Shown in pieces: positions 18,474 to 25,273 of a stretch of 64,000 bases of DNA (the first letter of the stretch is position 1; every line of letters starts with the position of its first letter). The notes under the pieces are model-generated. The model was not told the origin of the DNA. It saw only the letters and a program-made list of their open reading frames with translations, and made no database searches. Source of the DNA: B10-G9 sp964627755 (GTDB lineage: Bacteria; Chloroflexota; Anaerolineae; Anaerolineales; UBA11858); contig CAZVIH010000013.1 of the NCBI GenBank assembly GCA_964627755.1, positions 70,177-134,176 of the forward strand, read 5' to 3'. The position numbers and the translations under genes are program-made.

Positions 18474-19025
18474 TTATTCAAGGTCTTTCTTGCGCTGCAT
18501 ACCGGCCCGATCAATCAGATAAAACAGTAATAGAGCCATCAGGGAGAACAGGAGAATGAATAAAAATGGACTGACATTCCATAATTCTGGGATGACGATA
18601 TTTCCGTAATTCGCAAAAGCAGAAATTTTTGGAAAGATTTGTTGATAGGTCAGGCCATAAATCACTGCGCCTGCGAGAAATCCAAGTAAACCAGGGATAA
18701 TATAATCTATTTTTCCTTCACCGCACCCGGCGGCGCATGTACCCGGTCAATACCCGGTAAGGGCCATTCCTATGCCGAATATCAAACCGCCAACAAGATT
18801 GCCAACCAGGTAAGTTGAGGGGACATTTGGAAAAGAAATCCAGCCCAATCCGCGAAGTAAGTAGAGTCCACTCATGGCCACTACCAGTGCTGTCATCATA
18901 AACTTGAGGACGGCCAGATCGGTAAAACGAAAGACATTTACAATTTTATGGTATTTGGTCAATCCTGCTTTGTTGAGCGATAGGCCAAATAGAAGACCTA
19001 AAAATATGGGGGCTATGATCGACAT
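18474..19025 (-). CDS. YeeE/YedE-family transporter half, probable selenoprotein (TGA at 18747-18749)
   Basis: Second half of a split sulfur-compound permease. The frame starts at ATG 19025 (GAAGAGGT upstream), reads MSIIAPIFLGLLFGLSLNK, and reaches GMALTGY followed by TGA at codon 93, then PGTCAAGCGEGKIDY and two more spans to 18474. The family motif at this point is GYCPGT, so the TGA replaces a conserved Cys. The frame is unbroken on both sides (183 residues in all). A SECIS-like hairpin starts 11 bases after the TGA, and fdhA proves the organism's use of selenocysteine. Selenocysteine is therefore more likely than a nonsense mutation, though no homologue comparison was possible. Confidence 0.8.
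18719..18735 (-). promoter_or_regulatory. Candidate SECIS hairpin of the YeeE/YedE gene
   Basis: On the minus strand, stem CGCCGC (18730-18735) pairs with GCGGTG (18719-18724, one G-U pair) around the loop CGGGT. The loop starts 17 bases after the TGA, against 18 in fdhA and E. coli fdhF, and has G in the second and third loop positions. This matches the general bacterial SECIS description. Confidence 0.7.
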
Positions 19026-19027
19026 AT

Positions 19028-19561
19028 TTAGTACCTCTTCCTATATACTAATTTGGCTGTCAGTATCCCGGAGGCAAACATCCCCATAATAAAGATGAAT
19101 GCACTCGGTGCTAATAACATTCCCCCTGATATGGCCAGGCCGCTGGTGCAGCCCCCTGCTATACCTGAACCATATTCCAGAACAATAGCTCCCAGGAAAG
19201 CGATGATCCAGCGTTTCCACCGTTGGGGACCAAATATCACCTTCCATTGTGCGTCATCGTTATCCCGAAGTTTGAGGGTTTTACTGGAGGCAGCTCCAAC
19301 CATTCCACCGAAGAATACACCAATCAGCAGTAAAACCCCCCAGGTTAGCCCTGGCGGCATTACATAATTGAAATAAATATTGTCAAATAAGTCTGGAGCC
19401 AACGCCTGGCCAATCAGACCGGCCAGATTCTCAAAAGCTCCTGACGCACCAAGCAGATTATCTGCCAGGAGAACTGCCAGGATACCGACAATACCCAGAA
19501 GGATTCCTGCCGTATAAGGGGACCATAACTCTTTAGAGAATTGAGCTTGCAACCATTTCAT
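19028..19561 (-). CDS. YeeE/YedE-family transporter, first half
   Basis: A 177-residue membrane protein with about five spans. The conserved segment GSGIAGGCTSGLAISGG is the Cys-bearing motif of YeeE/YedE (TsuA, PmpA) sulfur permeases. AGGAGG precedes ATG 19561. The next gene starts after 2 bases and supplies the second half, so the pair should form one thiosulfate-type or related permease, as in other split PmpA/PmpB pairs. In this half the conserved Cys is encoded normally. Confidence 0.85.
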   Translation of the reverse strand: MKWLQAQFSKELWSPYTAGILLGIVGILAVLLADNLLGASGAFENLAGLIGQALAPDLFDNIYFNYVMPPGLTWGVLLLIGVFFGGMVGAASSKTLKLRDNDDAQWKVIFGPQRWKRWIIAFLGAIVLEYGSGIAGGCTSGLAISGGMLLAPSAFIFIMGMFASGILTAKLVYRKRY

Positions 19562-19579
19562 TGTATTGACCTCCTGTGT

Positions 19580-20395
19580 TTAATCGTCAATATCAGCCAC
19601 GGCCTTGAATACCTTGGCAGCTTTTTTGGGTTTCTTAAGTAATTTCTTTAGGGCCTGGCGGCCTTTTAGATCGATTTTCTCGATCAATGGCAGCAATGCT
19701 ACATTCTCGGGTTCAAACCCATCAATCGATTCTGGAATTGGTTTTGTGGAAATTGTCAACCAGCCTTCGTTGAGGGCTACAAATAATCCACCACCAAAAA
19801 CTAAAGCGAATATAAAAATGCCAAGAATTAGATTGCCAGCATTGAGGTCTCGAATACCAAGAACGGTCCCCTCATATTGATTTGTATAATCAATCAGATC
19901 TTCCTCGTCGTAATAAATAGCAGTATCCATATCACAATCATTTGTCGATGAGGAGGTTTGGGCGGGTTGGGGTTCCGCTGCTGCAGAATCTGATCCTGTA
20001 GTACTTGTTGTCTGGTCTCCAAGCTGTACTCCCAGTGTGCTGGCGTAGCCCTGGGCTAATTCCAGGTAATTATCATGACAGGTGGAACAGGCGACTTCTA
20101 CGTTTGAGAGTGGGGCCATCATGCCGCGATGGGCTTCTTCTTTAACAGGGCTTTGTACGTTCCCGGCATGGCAGAATTCACAGAAATCACCAAAGGCATG
20201 TGGCTGGTGCCAAGTCGTCCCATCCTGGTTAACAGGATCGTTGCCCTGTACTTCGTGGCAATTTTTGCAGGAGGAGGCCTGAGAGCCACACTGGGCTTTT
20301 ACGTGCTGCGGACTTTCAAATAGGAATAACAATAAAAACAAGCTAAGAAATCCAACAAGCGGTATCAGGGGATTTATTTTTTTAATTGACATCAT
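19580..20395 (-). CDS. Exported trihaem cytochrome c with C-terminal membrane anchor
   Basis: A 271-residue protein. An N-terminal signal or anchor (LVGFLSLFLLLFLF) leads to three CXXCH motifs: CKNCH, CEFCH and CSTCH. A Ser/Thr/Gln-rich linker follows, then a single membrane span (LILGIFIFALVFGGGLFVAL) and a basic cytoplasmic tail rich in Lys (LKKLLKKPKKAAK). It is the first structural gene after the regulator, with GGAAGGA just before the start (ATG 20395 or 20392). It probably carries electrons outside the membrane for the molybdoenzyme complex. No named family recognised. Confidence 0.8.
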   Translation of the reverse strand: MMSIKKINPLIPLVGFLSLFLLLFLFESPQHVKAQCGSQASSCKNCHEVQGNDPVNQDGTTWHQPHAFGDFCEFCHAGNVQSPVKEEAHRGMMAPLSNVEVACSTCHDNYLELAQGYASTLGVQLGDQTTSTTGSDSAAAEPQPAQTSSSTNDCDMDTAIYYDEEDLIDYTNQYEGTVLGIRDLNAGNLILGIFIFALVFGGGLFVALNEGWLTISTKPIPESIDGFEPENVALLPLIEKIDLKGRQALKKLLKKPKKAAKVFKAVADIDD

Positions 20396-20427
20396 TTCCT
20401 TCCAAGAGTGATAACTGAGTGGAATAA

Positions 20428-20775
20428 TTAGGGGTTGTTCTCTTGAAATCTATCCATGATTTCTGCTTTATACGCAATTCCATCACGCAAGACAGCTCTT
20501 AACAGATTCAACGCTTGAATTAAACGGTCATCCACCAGGGTGTAAACAACGTTTTTTCCTTCCCGTGTGGTTTGAACAATGCCCCTGTCTCGCAGTATCT
20601 TTAAATGACGAGAAATTGTTGGTTGAGGGATATCTAAATCAAGGCCTAAATCAGTTACGTTGGTGGGTTTTTCATCAAGGGCATACAGGATCAGGATCCG
20701 GGTGGCATCGGCCAAAGCGTAACATAAATCGGCCTCCAGTTGTGATACTTCTTGTCGTAATGTTTGTGAGATCAT
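20428..20775 (-). CDS. ArsR-family transcriptional regulator
   Basis: A 115-residue winged-helix repressor with the ArsR core: ADATRILILYALDEKPTNVTDLGLDLDIPQPTISRHLKILRDRGIV. The usual CVC metal-binding motif in the recognition helix is absent; the two Cys possibilities are limited to Cys18, so its signal is unlikely to be a classic metal and may be a sulfur or redox cue. It heads the minus-strand respiratory operon and has a clear inverted repeat 37 bases upstream of its start, which suggests autoregulation. Confidence 0.9.
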   Translation of the reverse strand: MISQTLRQEVSQLEADLCYALADATRILILYALDEKPTNVTDLGLDLDIPQPTISRHLKILRDRGIVQTTREGKNVVYTLVDDRLIQALNLLRAVLRDGIAYKAEIMDRFQENNP

Positions 20776-20811
20776 TCGGTTATCCGCCTATTTTAATATT
20801 CGTATAAGTGC

Positions 20812-20832
20812 ATATGATGAAATAAATCATAT
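20812..20832. promoter_or_regulatory. Inverted repeat, candidate ArsR operator
   Basis: ATATGAT-N7-ATCATAT, seven-base perfect arms, lies 37 bases upstream of the ArsR start. Its size and AT-rich symmetry fit ArsR-family operators. It stands in the 375-base gap 20776-21150, which otherwise contains no gene. Confidence 0.55.
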
Positions 20833-21035
20833 TACCAAAAATGATTATTACTAGTGATTATTGTCACAAATAAATATCCGAGACGAAAGTATCACATAAT
20901 AAATGGTATAAATGCAGTCAATTACTGATTAGATCTGCTGCTGCCGATCGAAAGCCATTCTATGGAATTTTGATCCAGGTAGTGAAAAATCCAATCATTA
21001 TTTGCGGGCTTGGAAAAGGATATTAATTAAGCGGG

Positions 21036-21064
21036 TGTAACAAGGTCGTGACGCATATGTTACA
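21036..21064. promoter_or_regulatory. Inverted repeat upstream of moeA
   Basis: TGTAACA and TGTTACA form seven-base arms with a 15-base spacer, about 87 bases upstream of moeA. It could bind a dimeric regulator of moeA. The motif TTGTCACAAAT also lies in this gap at 20871-20881 and recurs at 22545-22555. Confidence 0.3.
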
Positions 21065-21150
21065 GTCAAGATGATTCTCAAATCCATATCTCCTGACGGA
21101 AGAGCTGAATTTTATTTGTTATTCTCACAGTAAAATAACGTAAAAATATC

Positions 21151-22350
21151 ATGATCTCCTTTGCTGAAGCTTTCAAACATGTTGCTCAAATAAGCCCGCT
21201 CTGCTCGGAAAAAATTGATCTATCATTTGGATCTGGCCGTGTGGTTGCTGATGATTTAATTTCAACAATTGATTGCCCCTCCCTTGATGTTTCCCTGAAG
21301 GACGGTTTTGCCGTCATTTCTTCCGATCTTAAGAACGCTTCTCCCGATAACCTTATTACTCTCCAGCTGATCGGTATGGTCACTGCAGGTGAACGGTGGG
21401 AGGGAGAAATCAAATCGGGCCAAGCCTTGCGAATATTGAGTGGTGCACCTATCCCTCAAGGAGCTGACGCTGTAATCTCTGAGGAATTCACGTCACAATC
21501 AAACCGATTGATCATGGCATTTAATGATGCTGGACCTGGACGAAATATCTTGTCCGCGGGGAGTGATGTCAAAGCCGGCAAAATACTGGTCCCAAAGGGA
21601 ACCACCCTTTATCCTCCAAAGATTGGATTATTAGCTGCTGCCGGTTTTACTAAAATCCCGGTTATTAAGCGTCCCCGCGTGGCTATTCTAGCCACTGGAG
21701 ATGAAGTAATTGCTCCTGGAGAACCCTTATTGGTTGGAAAACTTTATGCCAGCAACCTGGTTACTCTGGCTGCCTGGTGTCAATTATTTGGATTTGATCC
21801 AAAGCCCCGGGTTGTCAAAGACAATGAGATTACGATTCGGCAGTCCATCACTGATCTTCTAGGAGAGTGTGATGCCCTCTTAACCAGCGGGGGAGCTTGG
21901 AGTGGAGAACACGACCTGGTTGTGAAAATATTGGCTGAGTTGGGTTGGCAAAAGGTCTTCCATCGTGTTCGGATGGGACCTGGAAAAGCGGTTGGGTTTG
22001 GCCATCTTGAAAACAAACCGGTGTTTTGTCTTCCCGGCGGACCTCCTTCCAACCATATGGCATTTTTACAGCTGGCATTACCGGGTCTGCAAAAGATGGC
22101 AGGTAGTACTAAGCCGGGTCTTCCTCTCCAGAAAGTGCGCATCGGAGAGAGTATCTCGGGACAAAAAGACTGGACTCAATTTATCCATGGAACCATCAAC
22201 GAAGAATCTGGTGAATTTGAGTTTTATCCAATTCGTCAAATTAGCCGTCTACAGATGTTATCGAATACAGAAGGGATCGTGAAAATTCCCGAAGGCCAAA
22301 CATCGCTTAAGAAAGGAGATTTTACCCTGGTCCAAAAATTATTCTGGTAA
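21151..22350 (+). CDS. moeA: MoeA, molybdopterin molybdenumtransferase
   Basis: A 399-residue enzyme that inserts molybdate into adenylated molybdopterin. Family features: the N-terminal segment CPSLDVSLKDGFAV (usually P..D.SA.DGYA), VTAGERW, LSGAPIPQGADAVI, ATGDEVIAPGEPL, LTSGGAWSGEHD and CLPGGPPSNHMAF. Several of these are altered from the common consensus, so it may be a paralogue dedicated to the adjacent molybdoenzymes. No strong ribosome site is visible before ATG 21151. It is divergent from the ArsR-controlled operon, and a piece of fdhA follows its stop codon. Confidence 0.88.
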   Translation: MISFAEAFKHVAQISPLCSEKIDLSFGSGRVVADDLISTIDCPSLDVSLKDGFAVISSDLKNASPDNLITLQLIGMVTAGERWEGEIKSGQALRILSGAPIPQGADAVISEEFTSQSNRLIMAFNDAGPGRNILSAGSDVKAGKILVPKGTTLYPPKIGLLAAAGFTKIPVIKRPRVAILATGDEVIAPGEPLLVGKLYASNLVTLAAWCQLFGFDPKPRVVKDNEITIRQSITDLLGECDALLTSGGAWSGEHDLVVKILAELGWQKVFHRVRMGPGKAVGFGHLENKPVFCLPGGPPSNHMAFLQLALPGLQKMAGSTKPGLPLQKVRIGESISGQKDWTQFIHGTINEESGEFEFYPIRQISRLQMLSNTEGIVKIPEGQTSLKKGDFTLVQKLFW

Positions 22351-22378
22351 TGCTCCTAAACCGCCAGAAGACAAATCA

Positions 22379-22429
22379 GCTAAGATCCCGGAATACGAGG
22401 TCAGGGCAATAAAAGCTGAAGCTGCCTGA
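22379..22429 (+). pseudogene. Remnant of an fdhA 3' end (last 16 codons and stop)
   Basis: In a frame different from moeA the sequence reads AKIPEYEVRAIKAEAA then TGA. The intact FdhA ends AKIPEYKVCAVRIEAA, so 11 of 16 residues are identical and most others are conservative. Similarity stops abruptly upstream. A terminator follows. The best reading is that a second formate dehydrogenase gene was deleted here and only its 3' end was left. Confidence 0.7.
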
Positions 22430-22448
22430 TAAGACAAACTTAAATATT

Positions 22449-22490
22449 AAATAAAGGACATTAGAGATCGTTAATGTCCTTTATTTTTTT
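22449..22490 (+). terminator. Rho-independent terminator after moeA and the fdhA remnant
   Basis: A perfect 15-base inverted repeat (22449-22463 with 22472-22486) with an eight-base loop, followed by a T run. It probably ended the lost fdhA transcript and now ends moeA. Confidence 0.85.
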
Positions 22491-22649
22491 CCCAAACATC
22501 ATCAGATACTGCCTGATTTGGACTAAACGATCCAGGGTTGCTTCTTGTCACAAATCTGTCACGCTTTTCTCATGAATTTTATAATCTCTTCTTGTTAAAA
22601 TATTCACAAGCGATTCCCCTACTATCCTTTCTCAAACTAGGAGCATATG

Positions 22650-23024
22650 ATGTCTAAAATCCTGATTGTTGATGATGATCCTGATTTTTTGAATGCAACC
22701 CGGATATTGATGGAACATGAAGGACACCAGGTGAAAAGTGCCACAGGGGGGAAACAAGGTTTTGAAGAAATTTTAGAGGAAAATCCAGACCTGGTTATTC
22801 TTGATGTGATGATGGAATCTGTTCTGGAAGGAGTCTCTGTTTCTCGCAAGATGCACGCCAACCCCGCTACCTGTGATATACCGATCATGATGGTCACAGC
22901 CATCGCCCGCACTGATTATGCCGCACTGTTCCCAACCGATGAATACATCTACATTGATGCCTTTTTAAGCAAGCCGGTTGATCCAACCATGATGGTAAAA
23001 AAAGTCCGAAGGGTGCTGGCATAG
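22650..23024 (+). CDS. Single-domain response regulator (receiver), copy 1
   Basis: A 124-residue CheY-like receiver. Acidic pocket VDDDPD near the N-terminus, phospho-acceptor Asp in LVILDVMM, Thr in MMVTAIA and Lys in FLSKPVDP are all present. TAGGAG lies six bases before ATG 22650; ATG 22647 is the alternative. It is strikingly similar to the receiver at 24875, sharing VDDDPDF, LDVMM, LFPTDEYI and DAFLSKP, and the two flank the NuoE/NuoF pair. It has no output domain, so it must act by protein contact or phosphorelay. Confidence 0.93.
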   Translation: MSKILIVDDDPDFLNATRILMEHEGHQVKSATGGKQGFEEILEENPDLVILDVMMESVLEGVSVSRKMHANPATCDIPIMMVTAIARTDYAALFPTDEYIYIDAFLSKPVDPTMMVKKVRRVLA

Positions 23025-23112
23025 ATTTCTCCGGTAATCCTGCTCAAAGTGGGGATGGTAATGGAATGCCCAACGGAACAGGCAGGTAAAAAGCCTAGAT
23101 TGGATTTCTCTT

Positions 23113-23556
23113 ATGATGAATAATGGTTCGAGCCAGCAGACCAAACTTCTCGCTGCACTGTATCTTGCTCAGGAACAATATGGCTGGTTAAGCCCTGAAG
23201 CTATTGAACGGGTTTCCACTCGATTAAATATTCAGCCGGGGCAGGTTTTATCCTCGGCTAGTTTTTATACTTTGTTTAAACTAAAGCCGCAGGGAACCTA
23301 CATCATCCAGATTTGTGAAGGGTTATCTTGTTATCTGGTTGGGGGTGCGGAACCATTAATCGAGCACCTGAGCGCTCGGTTGGGGATCAAGCCGGGAGAA
23401 ACCTCAGCCGACGGACATTTTTCTCTGGAAGTAGTCCAGTGTCTGGCGGCCTGCGGCTCTGCGCCGGCACTCCGGGTTAATGATGATCTTTATGAAAATA
23501 TGACCCTGGAAGAAATTGATGATCTGATAGATCAGCTAAAGACAGGGGAATTTTGA
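23113..23556 (+). CDS. NuoE-like [2Fe-2S] protein, second copy
   Basis: A 147-residue NuoE-family protein. Cluster ligands lie in ICEGLSCYL and QCLAACGSAP. It differs clearly from the copy at 3407, so it is not a recent duplicate. It overlaps the NuoF-like gene by one base in a TGATG arrangement. It lies in a cluster of signalling genes instead of beside a catalytic subunit, so it may report NAD(P)H/NAD(P)+ status or donate electrons to a distant hydrogenase or formate dehydrogenase. Confidence 0.88.
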   Translation: MMNNGSSQQTKLLAALYLAQEQYGWLSPEAIERVSTRLNIQPGQVLSSASFYTLFKLKPQGTYIIQICEGLSCYLVGGAEPLIEHLSARLGIKPGETSADGHFSLEVVQCLAACGSAPALRVNDDLYENMTLEEIDDLIDQLKTGEF

Positions 23557-24851
23557 TGGATAGAGATTTACCGGATCCCCAATATGCTTATCTACCCGTT
23601 TTAACCAAAAATATAAACAATGAAGGTTCTGAACGAATTCAAGTTTACCTTGAATCTGGCGGCTACCTAGCTGCCAGAAAAGCCCTGGAAATGGAGCCGG
23701 CCGAGGTGATTGATCAGGTGAAACGCTCTGGCTTACGGGGTCGGGGAGGTGCCGGTTTTCCAACCGGGGAGAAATGGGGATTCATGCCCCGGGAAACCAG
23801 CGTCCAAAAGATCCTTGCTGTGAACACAGATGAAGGGGAACCGGGGACGTTCAAAGACCGTGAGATCGTCGAGCAGGATCCCCACCAGGTAATAGAAGGA
23901 GTGCTGATTGCGGCCTATGCCGTCGGGGCTACCCGGGCTTATGTGTATATCAGAGGGGAATTTTTCCTGGGTGTAAAACGGTGGATCAAGGCCATAGCAG
24001 ATGCATATGAATTTGGATTCCTGGGTGAAGATATTCTCGGGTCTGGTTTCAATCTGGATATGTCCGTTCACAGGGGTGCAGGAGCTTATATCTGCGGCGA
24101 GGAAACAGCGATGCTGGAATCCCTTGAGGGGAAACGCGGTACCCCGCGTTTAAAACCACCCTATCCGGCTACCAAGGGATTATTTGGATTACCAACTCTG
24201 GTTCAGAATATTGAAACCCTGGCATGTATTCCCCATATCATCCGCTATGGACCAGAATGGTTTTCAAAGATCGGGACAGAGCAGAGCACTGGACCGAAAA
24301 TTTTTTCAGTAAGTGGGAATGTGCGAACACCGGGAAATTTCGAACTGCCGATGGGGATTTCCTTGAGAGAGATAATAGATGGATATGCCGGCGGTGTGCC
24401 TGGCGGAAAAAAGCTAAAAGCTGTTATCCCGGGAGGTGTATCAACCCCCATCCTACCTGTCGATGCCCTGGATGTTCGAATGAGTTTTGAAGACCTGGCC
24501 GCCGCAGGATCCGCGTTGGGAACCGGGGCGGTGATCGTTATAGACGAGACTGTTTGCATGGTTGAGGTGGCGAGGAGATTGAGTAAATTCTTCGCTCACG
24601 AATCCTGTGGTTTATGTACACCCTGCCGGATAGGTTCCAGACGGATCTTTGAGATCCTTGAAAGGATAGAAAACGGAGCGGGAAGACCGGATGATGTTGA
24701 TTTGCTGCTGGACTTGGTGGAAGGAATTGACGGACGTACGTTCTGCCCGATGGGCTCGGCTCTGGTTAACCCGGTCCGGTCTGCTATCAAGCACTTCCGG
24801 ACAGAATTTGATTATCACATTACTCATAAAACATGCCTGGTGGCATCTTAG
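23556..24851 (+). CDS. NuoF-like NADH-binding flavoprotein, second copy
   Basis: A 432-residue flavoprotein with GRGGAGFPTGEKW (NADH), NTDEGEPGTFKDR (FMN) and the [4Fe-4S] site ESCGLCTPCRIG. Unlike the copy at 3897 it lacks the N-terminal thioredoxin-like and C-terminal ferredoxin domains, so it is the short, simple form. ATG 23556 overlaps the NuoE stop codon; an in-frame TTG at 23553 is rejected. With the NuoE protein it should form an NADH dehydrogenase module. No catalytic partner is encoded next to it, only an fdhA scar upstream. Confidence 0.92.
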   Translation: MDRDLPDPQYAYLPVLTKNINNEGSERIQVYLESGGYLAARKALEMEPAEVIDQVKRSGLRGRGGAGFPTGEKWGFMPRETSVQKILAVNTDEGEPGTFKDREIVEQDPHQVIEGVLIAAYAVGATRAYVYIRGEFFLGVKRWIKAIADAYEFGFLGEDILGSGFNLDMSVHRGAGAYICGEETAMLESLEGKRGTPRLKPPYPATKGLFGLPTLVQNIETLACIPHIIRYGPEWFSKIGTEQSTGPKIFSVSGNVRTPGNFELPMGISLREIIDGYAGGVPGGKKLKAVIPGGVSTPILPVDALDVRMSFEDLAAAGSALGTGAVIVIDETVCMVEVARRLSKFFAHESCGLCTPCRIGSRRIFEILERIENGAGRPDDVDLLLDLVEGIDGRTFCPMGSALVNPVRSAIKHFRTEFDYHITHKTCLVAS

Positions 24852-24874
24852 ACTCCTGGAAAAGAGGATGAACC

Positions 24875-25261
24875 ATGAAGAGAATATTGATCATTGATGA
24901 TGACCCTGATTTTATCCAGGCGACTCAAATGGTTTTGGAAAGGCAGGGCTATTCCGTAGGCAGCGCCGGAGGAGGAAAGGCGGGGTATCAAAAAACTAAG
25001 AGCGAAAAGCCAGAGTTGATCATACTGGATGTGATGATGGATTCGGTCCTCGATGGAGTGACTTTCAGCCGCAAGGTGCAGGCTGACGAGCTGCTTAAAG
25101 ACATCCCGATTATCATGGTCACTTCGATAGCCAATACCGATTATGCTGAGTTATTTCCTACAGACGAATATATTCCAGTTGATGCATTCCTCAGCAAACC
25201 CATAGATCCGGACAAGCTGGTTAAGAAGGTTAAATCAATCCTGGGCAAGATCGTTGTTTGA
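24875..25261 (+). CDS. Single-domain response regulator (receiver), copy 2
   Basis: A 128-residue receiver with IDDDPDF, LIILDVMM, IMVTSIA and FLSKPIDP. GAGG lies upstream of ATG 24875. It is a paralogue of the receiver at 22650 and is followed after 12 bases by a histidine kinase, its likely phosphodonor. Position between NuoF and the kinase suggests that the NADH-binding module and the phosphorelay belong to one operon. Confidence 0.93.
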   Translation: MKRILIIDDDPDFIQATQMVLERQGYSVGSAGGGKAGYQKTKSEKPELIILDVMMDSVLDGVTFSRKVQADELLKDIPIIMVTSIANTDYAELFPTDEYIPVDAFLSKPIDPDKLVKKVKSILGKIVV

Positions 25262-25273
25262 GCCATCCAAACC

